Under the pieces are notes generated by a model. It was not told the origin of the DNA. It saw only the letters and a program-made list of their open reading frames with translations, and searched no databases. From Leguminivora glycinivorella (Eukaryota; Arthropoda; Insecta; Lepidoptera; Tortricidae): a stretch of 64,000 bases of DNA. A program made the position numbers and the translations under genes. Positions 45,694 to 57,619 of the stretch are shown here, piece after piece (within the stretch, counting starts at the first letter, position 1; every line of letters starts with the position of its first letter). Where the stretch lies: assembly GCF_023078275.1 (NCBI RefSeq), contig NC_062980.1, positions 70,001 through 134,000 of the forward strand, given 5' to 3'.

Positions 45694-46412
45694 TTCGCGC
45701 GCCATCTCGTGTGCAGTAGATGTATTGTTAAGACAGAATTATTTCGGTCGATGTAAGTACTATTTATTATAAAGACTAGATGGCGACACAGATCAAGGCG
45801 TCGCATACGAAACAACAAACATTAGGTAACTTATAATTCGCGGGCGAGGTGTTATAATATTTTCAAGTCTTTATATTAATGAAAAGAATACTTAACACGA
45901 ATAGAAAAATTCACTATTTGAGCTTTTGTGGTGTAACGCGCTCCATCTCGTGTGGAGTAGTTGTATTGTTAAGACAGAATTCTTTCGGTCGATGTAAGTA
46001 CTATTTATGAGAAAACTAGATGGCAACACAGGTCAAGGATACAAAATAACAAACATTGACTAACTTATGAATTTTATGATTCGCGGGTGAAAACACTTAC
46101 GTATTCATTAAGTGTTTTAATTATTATTACGAATTTTAAGCTTCTTGTATTATCTCAGTACTATTTTAAAACTCAATACTTCAAACAGATGTGCTATTAC
46201 ATTCTAGAATTATCCGGAAATAATAGGCACATACCGCCATCTCTATTTGAGCTTTCGTGGCAAAACGCGCGCCATCTCGTGTGGAGTAGTTGAGTTGTTA
46301 AGACAGAATTCTTTCGCTCGATGTAAGTACTATTTATGATAAAACTAGATGGCGACACAGGTCAAGGATACGAAACAACAAATATTGACTAACTTATGAA
46401 TCTTATGACACG
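45694..46412. repeat. three dispersed copies of a ~140-bp unit
   Basis: The unit begins 'gcgccatctcgtgtg' and runs through 'gttaagacagaatt', 'cgatgtaagtactattta' and 'ctagatggcgacacag' to 'acttat'. Copies start near 45698, 45950 and 46269. Intervening text also repeats ('ttacgaattttaagcttctt' at 46126 and 47182), so the locus looks like a decayed larger tandem duplication. Confidence 0.7.
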
Positions 46413-46787
46413 GTGTTTTCAGTCAAAGGAAATAGTAAATCCGATGTACTTTGTATATGTTTAGGAAAATTAACGATAGAGGGCGAGAAAAACAATTTTA
46501 TGCCGTAGTGCAAGTTGTTCGCTAGATGTCACTGTTACCCCCGCAAACTGGGTAATGATTGTTATCGTAAAATGTATAAGTATTTTTTGATGTCCAAAAT
46601 TTTCGCTAGATGTCGCTGTACCACCCGCAAACTAGCGAACGGCATTCTATGGCCAATTACATGTATTAAATTGTAAATTTTGTTAATGTCCTGTTTTATT
46701 GGCAAATAAGTTAGCGTTCAAATATATACTATTCAATATACTCTATGTCTTATGATTCTCGGGTTATAAAACTTACGTATTCATTAA

Positions 46788-47170
46788 GTGTTTTAATATT
46801 TCCTTTATTTATTTCTTTTCTTAGATTAGGTTTTTTAAAATATGAGTATAAAAGTAAAATCAAATAAAACACTTACAAAACAATATAAAACATATAAACA
46901 CATTATAAAAAACCTAACCTAGGGTGCCGCCAGCAGCGGGGCAGGGCCCAAGCTGCCGGTGGTTAGGGCTGCAGAGAGAGGAACCGTCGGACTATCCGCG
47001 CTGTGTCCAAAATCACCGCCTTCTGCATCTGGCCCTTGATCCAACCACCGAGCGAGAGTCTCTTAAGATGTTGGTCGAGACTCTTCGCTATGAGACCGTT
47101 CGCTGAAACGACTATCGGGACAATGATCGTTGAATCAACATCCCACATGGTGGTTATCTCGTGTTTTAAT
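46788..47170 (-). mobile_element. 5'-truncated LINE C-terminal fragment with 10-bp target duplication
   Basis: GTGTTTTAAT occurs at 46788-46797 and again at 47161-47170. Between them the minus strand encodes EITTMWDVDSTIIVPIVVSA, then AKSLDQHLKRLSLGGWIKGQ, then MQKAVILDTARIVRRFLSL, ending in a stop. This is the C-terminal end of a non-LTR retrotransposon polymerase. It is inserted into one of the local duplicated units, whose text resumes on the other side. Confidence 0.8.
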
Positions 47171-47429
47171 TATTTAATATTACGAATTTTAAGCTTCTTC
47201 CGTTATCTCAGTATTATTTATTTTAAAACTCAATACTTCAAACAGAAGTGCTATTATGCGTTATGTTGATTGTGTAAACTGTCAGATAATTATGTTTAAA
47301 GTAAAATAAAGTACCTATACAACTATAGTGTATCAATTATTTGTTTATTTAAGTGATTTACTGTTGATTTTTTCATACAAATTTGTTTGGAAGTGGTAAG
47401 TCTGTCATGTAAAAAACACAAGAAGTATA

Positions 47430-47560
47430 ATAAAATAGAACACCGAGCGAAGCTCGGTCGCCCAGGTACTGAATATTTAAATGAAAATCACTAGTTCGCC
47501 GCTTTGGCTTCGTATTTATTGATGATAAATGGAAGGTATGTGTTTCGATTGACTTGTTGT
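47430..47560. repeat. short dispersed repeat
   Basis: The 'accgagcgaagctcggtcgc' hairpin and the following text are of a type widely scattered in Lepidoptera. Boundaries are approximate. Confidence 0.4.
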
Positions 47561-47795
47561 CCTGTTATATAACATATGTAATTTTAATATAGAAAGTTTA
47601 GCAAAGTCGGTGAAAGTTTGCACTTTTTCCAAGTTCGAAGGAGGAGGTAGGGCATAGCGAATGATATTCCGCTTTGTGTGGTAGGGCACAGCACAGCGGA
47701 TATCGTCTCGCTCGAATCTAGAGCAGAGCCCAACTGGGGAAGTACCTCCGCCTTACAGAAGACCGCAGCCAAATAGCACTAGAGCCTACTCATAG

Positions 47796-48111
47796 TGTTG
47801 TGTTCCTGCCGGTGAGTAAGGCTGCCAGAGCTCAACGAGGGTGCGGTGTGCTGATGACGGGAGGACTTACGGAACTAACTTGTTCCGTCTATTGTCCTTT
47901 GAGTCGTCGGCAACCCGAACCCTCCTTGAACTTGTACACTCCTTTTTGCTGTGTACTTAACACAGCAAAAGGGAGTGTACAAGTTTCTAATGGGGTGGCA
48001 AAGCGCATGTGACACTCTTTGAGTTGCAGGCGTCCATAGGTTACGGTGACCGCTTTACATCAGGCGGACCGTATACTTGTTTGCCACCGACGTAGTATAA
48101 AAAAAAAAAAA
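47796..48111 (+). mobile_element. LINE 3' end with poly(A)
   Basis: Same family as 4955-5096. It contains 'gagtaaggctgccagagctc', 'ttgagttgcaggcgtccata' and 'ccgtatacttgtttgccacc', and ends in an A13 tail at about 48099. A hairpin insertion splits it at 47929-47985. Confidence 0.7.
47929..47985. mobile_element. 26-bp-arm hairpin inserted in a LINE tail
   Basis: Arms starting AACTTGTACACTCCTTTTTG and the complement ending at 47985, with one mismatch in 26 and a 5-nt loop. The LINE copy at 4955 has no equivalent at this point. Confidence 0.75.
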
Positions 48112-48563
48112 TAGATAAGACGGCTCCGTTCAGTTCGGAGTTGGTGTCTCCTCTGCGAAGTGAAAGTTCATCGTTGCGGCGGCGCACTGATGTCACGTCA
48201 CGAAGCAAACTATGCATCCTTCAAGGCTGCTATGCTGTACATACCATCCGTGAGTGGCATTGATAATCGGTGTAAATTGATTACGTTAGATCGGAGAGTT
48301 GATTTTTATTATTATTTCTCAATTCGTCCTAACAATTTGAACATTTTATAAATATTATTCCAGGCTTTCGTTTGCTAACGCATAGTGACGTAATTATTAG
48401 CTTATAATAATGACCCCCCCTCCCCCAACTACCCCACGCTCCAGCACCGCGGGTAATGGCGCTCACATCATGTACTCGTACTTATTAATTGCGGCCGTCG
48501 CCGATAATGACATTAACGACCCCTGACATCGCGCACTCTCACTAGGTACTCAAAACGGATTAC
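48111..48563. other. gene-free stretch
   Basis: Contains a small frame (48160-48351) with no recognisable similarity and a C-rich run at 48414-48427. Nothing else. Confidence 0.35.
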
Positions 48564-49664
48564 CATTATCTTGCATAATTTTTTTTGTCATATTTTACTT
48601 TCGCATAGCAACGCTTGGCAGAATCCTCTTTTCGCAGAATGACTTTTTGCATAAATTTCTTGGCATACTGTTATTTTGCAGAATTATTTAAAGCAGAGTA
48701 ATATAATGGCATAATAGTAAATTGTATATAGTCGTATAATCGATTAGTTGTTTTGTCGAAAATTGTGTCGCATTTTAATGACTTGGCATTCTGTCATTTC
48801 GCACAATTGTAGTAGACAGAATAATACATTGGCATAATGTTAATGCGCAGACTAATGTCACTTATGTTTTATTTATTTTTTACATTAAAAAGGGTTTTCT
48901 GGTTTACTCACTGTCAACCTAACACGCTCCTCCTCGCTTCGCTCGTCGTCGCACCTAAACCGACTCTGTGCCATATAAGATTTCTGTGTCGTGTGAGTAT
49001 TTTGTCTGGATAGGGATTCTAACCTAATCTATATTAATAACATAACACTGTCAACCTAACACGCTCCTCCTCGCTTCGCTCGTCGTCGCACCTAAACCGA
49101 CTCTGTGACATATAAGATTTCTGTGTCGTGTGAGTATTTTGTCTGGATAGGGATTCTAACCTAATCTATATTAATAACATAACACTGTCAACCTAACGCG
49201 CTCCTCCTCGCTTCGCTCGTCGTCGCACTTAAACCGATTCTGTGACATATAAGATTTCTGTGTCGTGTGAGTATTTTGTCTGGATGGGGTTTTAACCTAA
49301 TGTACATTTCTGGCAACATGGCAAAATAAATTCGGCGGAACGTCTATTCGGTGCAAAATTACAGTCAGCAACATGAGTATTATTATTATGCGACATAAAA
49401 TGCTGCAAAATTAAAGTCGACGATATTAGCAGTATGCTATTAATAATTCGGTGAAATGTAATGTATACTATACACAATTCGGCTATATTAAAATCGACAA
49501 TATTAGTATTCTGCTATCCAGAATTCTGCCAAATAAATGATATGCAATATAACAGTTATGCTATTTGTACAATTATGCAAAAGTATCATTCGGGTAAAAA
49601 TGCTTCTGCGAAAGCTGCTATGCCAAATGTATTTCGGACAATCGATATTCTGCAAGATAAAGGG
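48564..49664. mobile_element. fold-back element B: ~15-nt degenerate units around three 137-bp tandem repeats
   Basis: The left arm is a run of 15- to 16-nt degenerate units of the type TTGGCAGAATNNNNN or TTCGCATAATNNNNN. The right arm carries the same kind of unit in the opposite orientation. The ends match as inverted repeats (TATCTTGCATAAT against its complement at 49651). The centre (48911-49310) has three tandem copies of a 137-bp unit with CCTAAC motifs and 'cgctcctcctcgcttcgctc'. There is no protein-coding frame. The design is shared with element C. Confidence 0.65.
48911..49310 (+). repeat. 137-bp tandem repeat, three copies
   Basis: 'tcaacctaac' occurs at 48914, 49051 and 49188, exactly 137 bp apart. 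The copies are nearly identical; the third is slightly shorter at its end. Confidence 0.9.
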
Positions 49665-50106
49665 AACCCACTCAAAACAAGGGGTAAATAGGTACTACAT
49701 CTATACGGAAGGCCTATAGAGAATGATAGGTAATAATAATAATTATAATTTGCCTCCTATCCCATAAAAAAAAAAATAAAAAAAAATAGGTACTTTGGCA
49801 GTTTGTAGAAAATAGTACTCAGTCTGCTTAGACCTCGAGCAGGCAAACACATCTTACGCAATTTTTTACTCGGAGCGTAAATTCATATTAAGATGTTATG
49901 CCACGTGAGCTCATCCCAGAAATACAATTTTCCTTAATATTTTTTCGCGCCGTAATAAACTTACGCGCAAGTCGCTCAACACAACATTTACCTATATGGC
50001 AAGCTGGGGAACTGGCATATAATTTTTAGTGTCCGACTGAACCCGATTTTATGCGAAAATCGAAACCAACTCTGAAGCTGAAACATAGGTTAGACCACAG
50101 ACTGGG

Positions 50107-52592
50107 ATACCCCCATTTGCCAGAATTTCATTTGCCATAATTTTAATTGCCATCCTATTCAACAATCATAATATTGTTTCTCATAACATCTTATGCCATA
50201 ATCATTGTTTACTATATTAATCTAGTGCCAGAAACTTTGTTTCCCATAAAGTCAGTTTCCATAATGTAATTTGTCAGAATCATCGAAATCTGTAATTACC
50301 ACATTCCATACCATCATTTGTCATACAAATTAGCATCCAGAAAAGTCAATTTCCATAATGTGCTTTGGCAGAATCGAAAACTACTATAATAGGTACAACT
50401 CGTAGAAGGACTAGAGAATGAAACTGCTATCAGAAAGTAGGTTAGGTTAGGTTAGAACTGTGACCCCCTGGAAAATGAAACTGCTATCAGAAAGTAGGTT
50501 AGGTTAGGTTAGAACTGTGAACCTCTGGAAAAGGAAACTGCTTGAAAAGTAGTTTAGGTTAGGTTAGAACTGTGACCCCCCGGAAAATGAAAATACTATC
50601 AGACAGTAGGTTAGGTTAGGTTAGAACTGCGACCCCCTGGAAAATGAAACTGCTATCAGAAAGTAGGTTAGGTTAGGTTAGAACTGTGACCCCCTGGAGA
50701 ATGAAACTGCTGGAAAAGTAGGTTAGGTTAGGTTAGAACTGTGACCCCTGGAAAATGAAACTGCTATCAGAAAGTAGGTTAGGTTAAGTAATAATATGGG
50801 CAACAATTAATATGGCAATAATTGCTTATGGCGTTTGAATATTCTATGAAACCATATTATTGCACTTAATAATATAGCTAACAAATAGTATGGCATTGTA
50901 TGATTATGGAAGGTAATATTCGGATAAACAACGAGTATGTCATATGATTTTTATGGTAAACAAATCATTCGGGCAAATGAAATTCAGGCAAGTTAGATTC
51001 GGGCAAATGAATATTATGTTAAATGACTGTCGGGCAAACAATAGACAACCCCACAGACTATGTTTAACTAGCCAGCTACTGCATTAGTGGGTACGTAACT
51101 AAGTGCCTTATGTTTATTAAGTGCCCTGTCATGTCAACCCTTCTTTGATTTACTGAATGGATGTGCCGATGACACGCGAGGCAATATTTACACCTCTAGC
51201 GACATGGGTATGATGCTCCTTAATGACAGTTCCTTCGATTATGTTTTCGTAGAACTTCATTTTTTGATATGTTTCTTTTACGTCAAAATATCAAGAATAA
51301 TTTTGCTTGAAAGTCCATAGAAAACGTACTGATGTAGTAGAGTAGACCATCATTTGACTGTAAACGTTTATTACCGAGGATAGCAAAGTTTATTCGGAGC
51401 AGTCGCAGCCAATCTCGTAAATGTAAATCCTCTAAATGCCTGTTCCGTTTGATTGTCAAACAGCTAGGTCTTAATTAGCGCGGAGCGGAGTGCTTCAGTA
51501 ATCTCCTGGCTCCACATAAAACACTCCCGCGCCGCGCCGCGCCGCGCCCCGCCTTGCTTTCGCGATTGCTTTCTTTTCTGTTGCTTGAAACATTTTAAAT
51601 CGTATTTAATTTATGTGGGAGTTCATTATATTAGAGAATGAGTGGTTACCTAATCACTCAACAATTTGTAGACTTTTCTGAAGTAAAAGTATAATATTGT
51701 GTCTGTGTTTTTTACAACCAAGTTTCCGTGGGACGAAATGAAGTGTATACCTACTCATAAACTTTTTCAGCAGGGCTATCACATGATTGCTGCGCGTATC
51801 TGTATAATTATATCAATTGGTTGTCTATTGTTTTCCCGACAGTCATTTAACATAATATTCATATGCCCGAATCTAACTTGCCTGAATTTCATTTGCCCGA
51901 ATGATTTGTTTACCATAAAAATTGTATGACATACTGGTTGTTTATCCGAACATTACCTTCCATAATCATACAATGCCATACTATTTGTTAGCCATATTAT
52001 TAAGTGCAATAATATGGTTTAATATAATATTCAAACGCCATAAGCAATTATTGCCATATTAATTGTTGCCCATATTATTACCTAACCTACTTTCTGATAG
52101 CAGTTTCATTTTCCAGGGGGTTACAGTTCTAACCTAACCTAACCTACTTTTCAAGCAGATTCATTTTCCAGGGGGTCACAGTTCTAACCTAACCTAACCT
52201 ACTTTCTGATAGCAGTTTTATTTTCCAGGGGGTCACAGTTCTAACCTAACCTACTTTCTGATAGCAGTTTCATTCTCTAGTGCTTCTAGTAGTGTCGTCT
52301 CTGTGATAATTACGCATTTCGATGATTCTGCCAAATCACATTATGGAAATTGACTTTTCTGGTCGCTAATTTGGATGACAAATGATGGTATGGAATGTGG
52401 TAATTACTGATTTCGATGATTCTGACAAATGACATTATGGAAACTGACTTTATGGGAAACAAAGTTTCTGGCACTTGATTAATATAGTAAACAATGATTA
52501 TGGCATAAGATGTTATGAGAAACAATATTATGATTGTTGAATATGGTGGCAAATAAAATTATGGCAAATGAAATTCTGGCAAATGGGGGTAT
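50107..52592. mobile_element. fold-back element C, 2.5 kb, with inner 57-bp arrays containing TTAGG
   Basis: ATACCCCCATTTGCCAGAAT at 50107 is mirrored at the right end (to 52592), and the arms stay roughly 95 per cent identical for at least 300 bp. The outer arms consist of about seventeen 15- to 16-nt degenerate units (TTTGCCAGAATTTC, TTTGCCATAATTTTA, and so on). Inside, the left arm has about seven 57-bp units with (TTAGG)n (50436-50780). The right arm has about four of the same units inverted (52078-52270). The loop (about 51050-51840) is unrelated DNA without a recognisable gene. The frame at 52310-52552 is made of the repeat itself. Confidence 0.75.
50436..50780 (+). repeat. 57-bp tandem repeat with (TTAGG)n-like core
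   Basis: Units contain 'gtaggttaggttaggttag', 'aactgtgaccccctgg' and 'aaatgaaactgctatcag'. There are about seven copies, some shortened by loss of a few bases or one TTAGG. Confidence 0.85.
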
Positions 52593-52768
52593 CTCATATC
52601 AATTATATCTCAATCCATATACATAGGTACATACTACAAGTCACAATCGTAGAGAGCGGCTCGGCGAGTAGTAACGAACCTCGCGCAAGCTCCATTGTGT
52701 GATGATGAATGGAGCCGCCGCTCCTGCTCGTATCGCGATGATTTATTTATCAATTACCCGAGGTTACT

Positions 52769-52782
52769 CCCCCCCCCCCCCC
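52769..52782. repeat. poly(C) tract
   Basis: Fourteen consecutive C residues. Length may be unreliable in sequencing. Confidence 0.8.
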
Positions 52783-52926
52783 AACCCACACCGCCAATTG
52801 ATAACTGCCATTCCAGAAATACAGGGATTGTTTATGTTTACTTAAATATTCAAGTGGTGCCAGAAATAACTAAACCTCGCCTGTGGGATCCGTTCCCTGG
52901 CTTGATTTTCTCGGGATACTTACTCT

Positions 52927-53140
52927 ACGTAGTATGGTTGTCGTTGTAGTCCTAAGGCACTTCAGAGGTGCAAAGGGCCTTCACGAGCTCGCGCCACGCC
53001 TTCCTATCTTCAGCGACCTGGGTTGAGATGGATTGGACACACTCTTCGGAGAGGGGAAACAAATAACGCGAGCATTGCTCTCGACTGGAAACCGCAGAAT
53101 GCAAGTCGTGGCCCCGGGCGCCCTGTCCACGTAGTATGGT
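52927..53140 (-). mobile_element. 5'-truncated LINE tail with 12-bp target duplication
   Basis: ACGTAGTATGGT flanks the insert at 52927-52938 and 53129-53140. The minus strand of the 190-bp insert carries a stretch reading VAEDRKAWRELVKALCTSEV followed by a stop and a CAAC-rich tail, typical of the C-terminal end of a LINE endonuclease/polymerase protein. Confidence 0.65.
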
Positions 53141-55105
53141 AGGTATATATAAAACTAAATTAGCACAGACAGATAAAGGAGAACCTTAGCTCTCTTCAAG
53201 ACGTTTCAGAATCCCACCTAAATGTACTGTCAAATTAGGATGACGTAGACTAATTTGCTAGAATTTAGGCTAATTTGACGTGAATTGTATCTACCGGGTA
53301 CGGGAGGCCGCCTGCAGAGGGTTTCCCAGGCGGCCGCGGTAATCACTTACAAAGGCGTCGCAGGTTATCGTGCGAGTAGTGTATTTATATTAGTGCTCGC
53401 TCACACCTGTATCCATGTTCACGCATCTTTGAAGGACACAGACACATGCATATTTGTACTATATATATTCTTCTGTGCTTAAAACAGGCCCTGATGGTAA
53501 CAGGTGGTCCAAGACTTTTTCGATTAATTTTGAGATGGTTTTCTCATGTACAATGTACATGGGAATGTAACAATTTACATGTACGCAAGAGAACAGTGTG
53601 AGATTTATATTATGTTTTTATAATATTAAATAATCTAGATAGAATATGAAATTTAATAACGTTTGAATTGTTGAAAACCACGAATAATAAGCGTGTAGGA
53701 GGCGTAGAGGCACAGCTGCGGGAGCGTGGACTCCGCCGCGCGTGACTCCGCGCTCGTAGCTCGTAGGCCGCCCCTGGCGTAGCACGCGCCGCGTAGCACA
53801 GGCTGTCGCGCGGAGGCGTAGCAAACTAGTCACGTCACGACTTTACTATATTACGAATATCTCTTACAACCACATACAAACCGAAAAAGACTTCAAGTAG
53901 ATTAGCTGAATGCTGCTATAAAGCTTGATTGTGTGAGCGGGCAGAATATCTTACCCCAGCTGAAAGAGTAGTAGGTAGTCGGATCGTTTTACATTAGTAT
54001 TAGTTATGGGTGTAGGTTGTTTAAATGTTTGTTGTAAGGTCTGGTATTATTTATTCCCTCACCTCCCTCGTGGCCACACGCGAGCCGGCGAACTGCCCCG
54101 CAGAGGATTGTTTAGTGTAATGTCACGACCATTTCATTTTAATTCCGTACATTAGGGTATTTGTCGCGCCGCTATTCATGTTATTGCGTTATTATTTCAT
54201 ACATATTGCTTAGACAAATTATTTGTGTGGATTATTATTTTGATGATCCAACTCACTGTTTTTGGTAACCGCAGCTTCAAATTAAAACGTATGTACATTG
54301 TGGATTTGTTATCGAACAATGCGAGAGAAATGCTCGTGTAAAATGAAATGTATAACTAAGTGGCACATTTAGATTTATTAGACATCATTTTGATACGATT
54401 CAATACGATTGCGCGCTTCATCTATTATCAGCTGAGCTGGTTTGATAGTTTGTAGACGCCGCACGTGACGTGAGTGCGGTGTCGCCTCGTCGTTGTCATC
54501 AATCTCCGCACGTCACTATGACGTCTTTGAACGATGTTGCGGCATCTGCATTACATCCCGTCTCTATACTCTTTGCGATAAGCTGCGATGCGTTAAGCTA
54601 TATCACTTTAGCGAGCTAGGCCCGCAGGAGTTTATACCTCTGTCCTCTTTATTATCGTTCTGATAAGTAACAAGGATGAACCACAGAGCTTACACGTCTT
54701 GCAATCAATTATCGTCCCTAACCACCCGTAAATCAGCTCCGATTGGCCGTAATCTGCTACAGCGGCCCGCAAACTCGATTACTGGTGATCGCGCTCAAAT
54801 GGGCCAATAACAGCGACTGAACGCCCGGTTCGGACCTATTACTGACGTCAGAATCATATTTGAATCATCTTGTTCAATTATCGTTCATGTCGTCCACGTC
54901 AGTGCTAGTTCGAGATTAGATGTTCTCATATCAGTGTCCTTATGTCTGAATAGGCCTGCAAGGTCCTACGATTGAAGCACTCAACATTTCGAGTCAGATC
55001 GAGTCGACGTTTCAATCGGAATAATTGATTTGTCATGGCCTGTCTAACTGGCCTATATTTCAATGTTTCTGTTTCTTAGTGGCGGAAAGGAAAATCTAGC
55101 GGAAG
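53141..55105. other. gene-free stretch
   Basis: A GC-rich patch at 53695-53830 repeats 'cgtagc' words but shows no recognisable exon. The rest is unremarkable, with GC-moderate DNA at 54430-54830. Confidence 0.35.
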
Positions 55106-55109
55106 ATTT

Positions 55110-56000
55110 AGTAGTAGTAGTAGTAGTAGTAATCACTTTATTGTGTACAACAGTTTATATACAATTTGTAGGAATAGAGATACAAAGGCGAGCTTATCCC
55201 TATAAGGGATCTCTTCCAGCTAACCTTGGAGAAGATGAGAGGATCGTTCCAGTACGTAAGATAGACAAACTTACAGGAGTACAATAAAGGTCAAAAGTAA
55301 TCCCAAATATTGCTAACAATTATATAAACTACATAAATACAAATTGACACTATTAAATAAATTAAATACTAGAGTACATAAATAAAATACAAAATAAGTA
55401 CCTAACCAATATATAAATATATCAATACATACATAATATATATATAAAATTCCCAACCATTATCATACTTGTTCAGAAAGCCAAAGTTTCTTCAGATTCA
55501 CCTTGAGTGATGTCACAGACTGAGACCGTTTGAGCGACAGAGGCACCTCATTCCACAATTTCACAGCGCGCACCGTGAATGATTTTGCGTACGTACGTGT
55601 ATTATTCATAGGAATAGCAAACGTGAGATTCGCACTTGAACGTAAACGGTGTTCACTGCCCTCAGCCAGATACTTAAATCTCTCGGTAAGGTAAGAAGGA
55701 GAACAGGGGTTATAAAGTACGTTGTAAAGTAAGGACAAAACACGCACATCTCTACGTCGGCGGATCGGCAACCACCCGAGCTGGGAGCGAAAATCAGAAA
55801 TGTGGTCATATTTGCGGAGGCCAAATATGTACCGGATGCAAACATTCTGTAATCGCTCGAGCTTGTCCAGCAATTCCTCGTTGAGATCAACTAATGCAAC
55901 GTCACCGTAGTCAAGAAGAGGTAGCAAGAGAGATCGTGCAAGAGTCAACTTGGTATGGAAAGGGAGGAAATTCTGCAATCGACGAAGAGAACGAAGATTT
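55110..56000 (-). mobile_element. 5'-truncated LINE (jockey/CR1 group), polymerase C-terminus and 3'UTR
   Basis: On the minus strand an open frame (55978-55463) reads ARSLLLPLLDYGDVAL, then LERLQNVCIRYIFGLRKYDH, then LGWLPIRRRRDVRVLSLLYN, and ends KLWLSEQV. This is the C-terminal part of a non-LTR polymerase. The 3'UTR follows, including 'ctggaagagatcccttatag' and AATAAA near 55140, and finishes with a (TAC/ACT)n tail at 55110-55130. Truncated at its 5' end, where it meets the next element. Confidence 0.8.
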
Positions 56001-56345
56001 TAGGGCTAATCAAAGAGGGAGATGGAACCTGGAGGCGCAGGAAAAATAGAGAGCTGGAAGAGCTAATGGCGGCACCTAATATAATTGGCGAGATCAAAGC
56101 CACACGACTCCGCTGGCTCGGCCACCTAGAAAGGATGGGAGAGGATTGTGGTGTGAGAAGAGCATATGTGGGCCACCCGGATGGAAAACGTCCGCGTGGG
56201 CGTCCCAGATATCGCTGGTGCGAGGAAGCTCTGAAAGACCTGTCCGCACTCGGTGTACCTAACTGGCGTGAAGTGGCGCAGGATAGGGCAGAGTGGCGAT
56301 CTCTTGTGTCGAAGGCCAAGATCCTTTTTGGGTCGCTGAGCCAGT

Positions 56346-56386
<41 letters not shown>
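56001..56386 (+). mobile_element. 5'-truncated RTE-group LINE C-terminus with (AGT)n tail
   Basis: The plus frame carries KATRLRWLGHLERMGEDCG, then GKRPRGRPRYRWCEEALKDL, then REVAQDRAEWRSLVSKA, and stops at 56345. These are the standard RTE C-terminal motifs. It is followed at once by about twelve AGT units (to 56386), the microsatellite-type tail characteristic of RTE elements. It is joined head-to-head with the preceding LINE. Confidence 0.8.
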
Positions 56387-57600
56387 TCTGTTTCTACACG
56401 TATACAATAAAGCATACATATAAGTAAATATTCTTATAATGTACATATTGATAAAATCTTTATTTACATGAACATATTTACATAATTATTACTTATCAAC
56501 AACCAACAAGTATCAACAACCCTAGGTAGACAATCAAGAGCGACGACAGAAGCTCCACAAGCCAATCATTTGTCAAAAACTTTTTGTGTTAATTTCATTT
56601 CAGACTTTTCATAACAAACTTCGTTTCCAATTACGAAGCACCCATGCTTAATAACTGTCAGCGGAGATGTCGCCAGGCACATTTTATCAAGATTTAGTAA
56701 TTATTTAGGGCGCACGCTGGCGCGCTTCGGGGGTAGGTCGTTCCGCACTGTGGCATAGAAATCGGCATCCTCTTCCAGATCCATATTCAGGGATTTAACT
56801 GTAATATTTCCAGAACACCTTTGATTGTCAAACAAGCCAAAAGCTAACTGAAAATATAACTAATTGATTATGCAGAACAAAGCGCTAAAAGTATCTGCCA
56901 ATAAAGTACTAGACTACAAGGCAAGAACTCAACACCAATCATTAGGTACATGGTATGAATTCAGCACATCAAAAAATAGTTCAGAATCACTCACCGTAAG
57001 CGCTCTTACGCTTATATATCAATATCACTCTTTGATGCGGATTCGGATAAGTACAAAAAATGTAAATAACAGCCCATAATACGCAAACGTATTTTCAGAA
57101 TCAGTGCGGCTATGTCCTGATCACATTTAACGATGAGGATTAATATTATGAGAATTCTTTTTACAGAGTCGGCTAAAACACCGTCCCCGGTGTGATCCAT
57201 CGCAAAGGGCATAATCAATCAGGAACTTATGATTGGTTCCGCCTCAATTAAATAACTTGGCCGAGTCAGTAACCGGCCCACATCACACATGGCAGAGACT
57301 GCACACTGTACCTTCGCATAATTATTTGTAAACGTTAAAGAGCCACAAGTTCAAAATACTGGGATTAGAAAACCAACCAAGCTGATATTTTTATTGATCT
57401 GATTAAGCTGATTTCCAAACCCCGTGGGGCAGACAATAGTGATATTATATTTAAAAAAATGTCTGATAGAATTTTTCCGTTGCTCGACGTTGTTAATAAT
57501 TCAGTGATAAAAAATTAAATAACATTCCGTAATTCGCGCAGCTCCTCATTAAAATTCTTCTTGGAACGTGCTTTACATAAGTATTATTCTTTCTTACATA
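56387..57600. other. gene-free stretch
   Basis: AT-rich with no recognisable frame or defined repeat. Confidence 0.35.
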
Positions 57601-57619
57601 ATTTAGTACCTATGAGCTC

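Noticed and set aside
45447..45756. Hydrophobic frames resembling membrane segments
   Set aside because: They arise from the (ATTT)n microsatellite.
53618..53833. Possible minus-strand exon in the GC-rich patch
   Set aside because: Repeated 'cgtagc' words give Arg/Ala-rich translations without any family motif and no clear splice pair.
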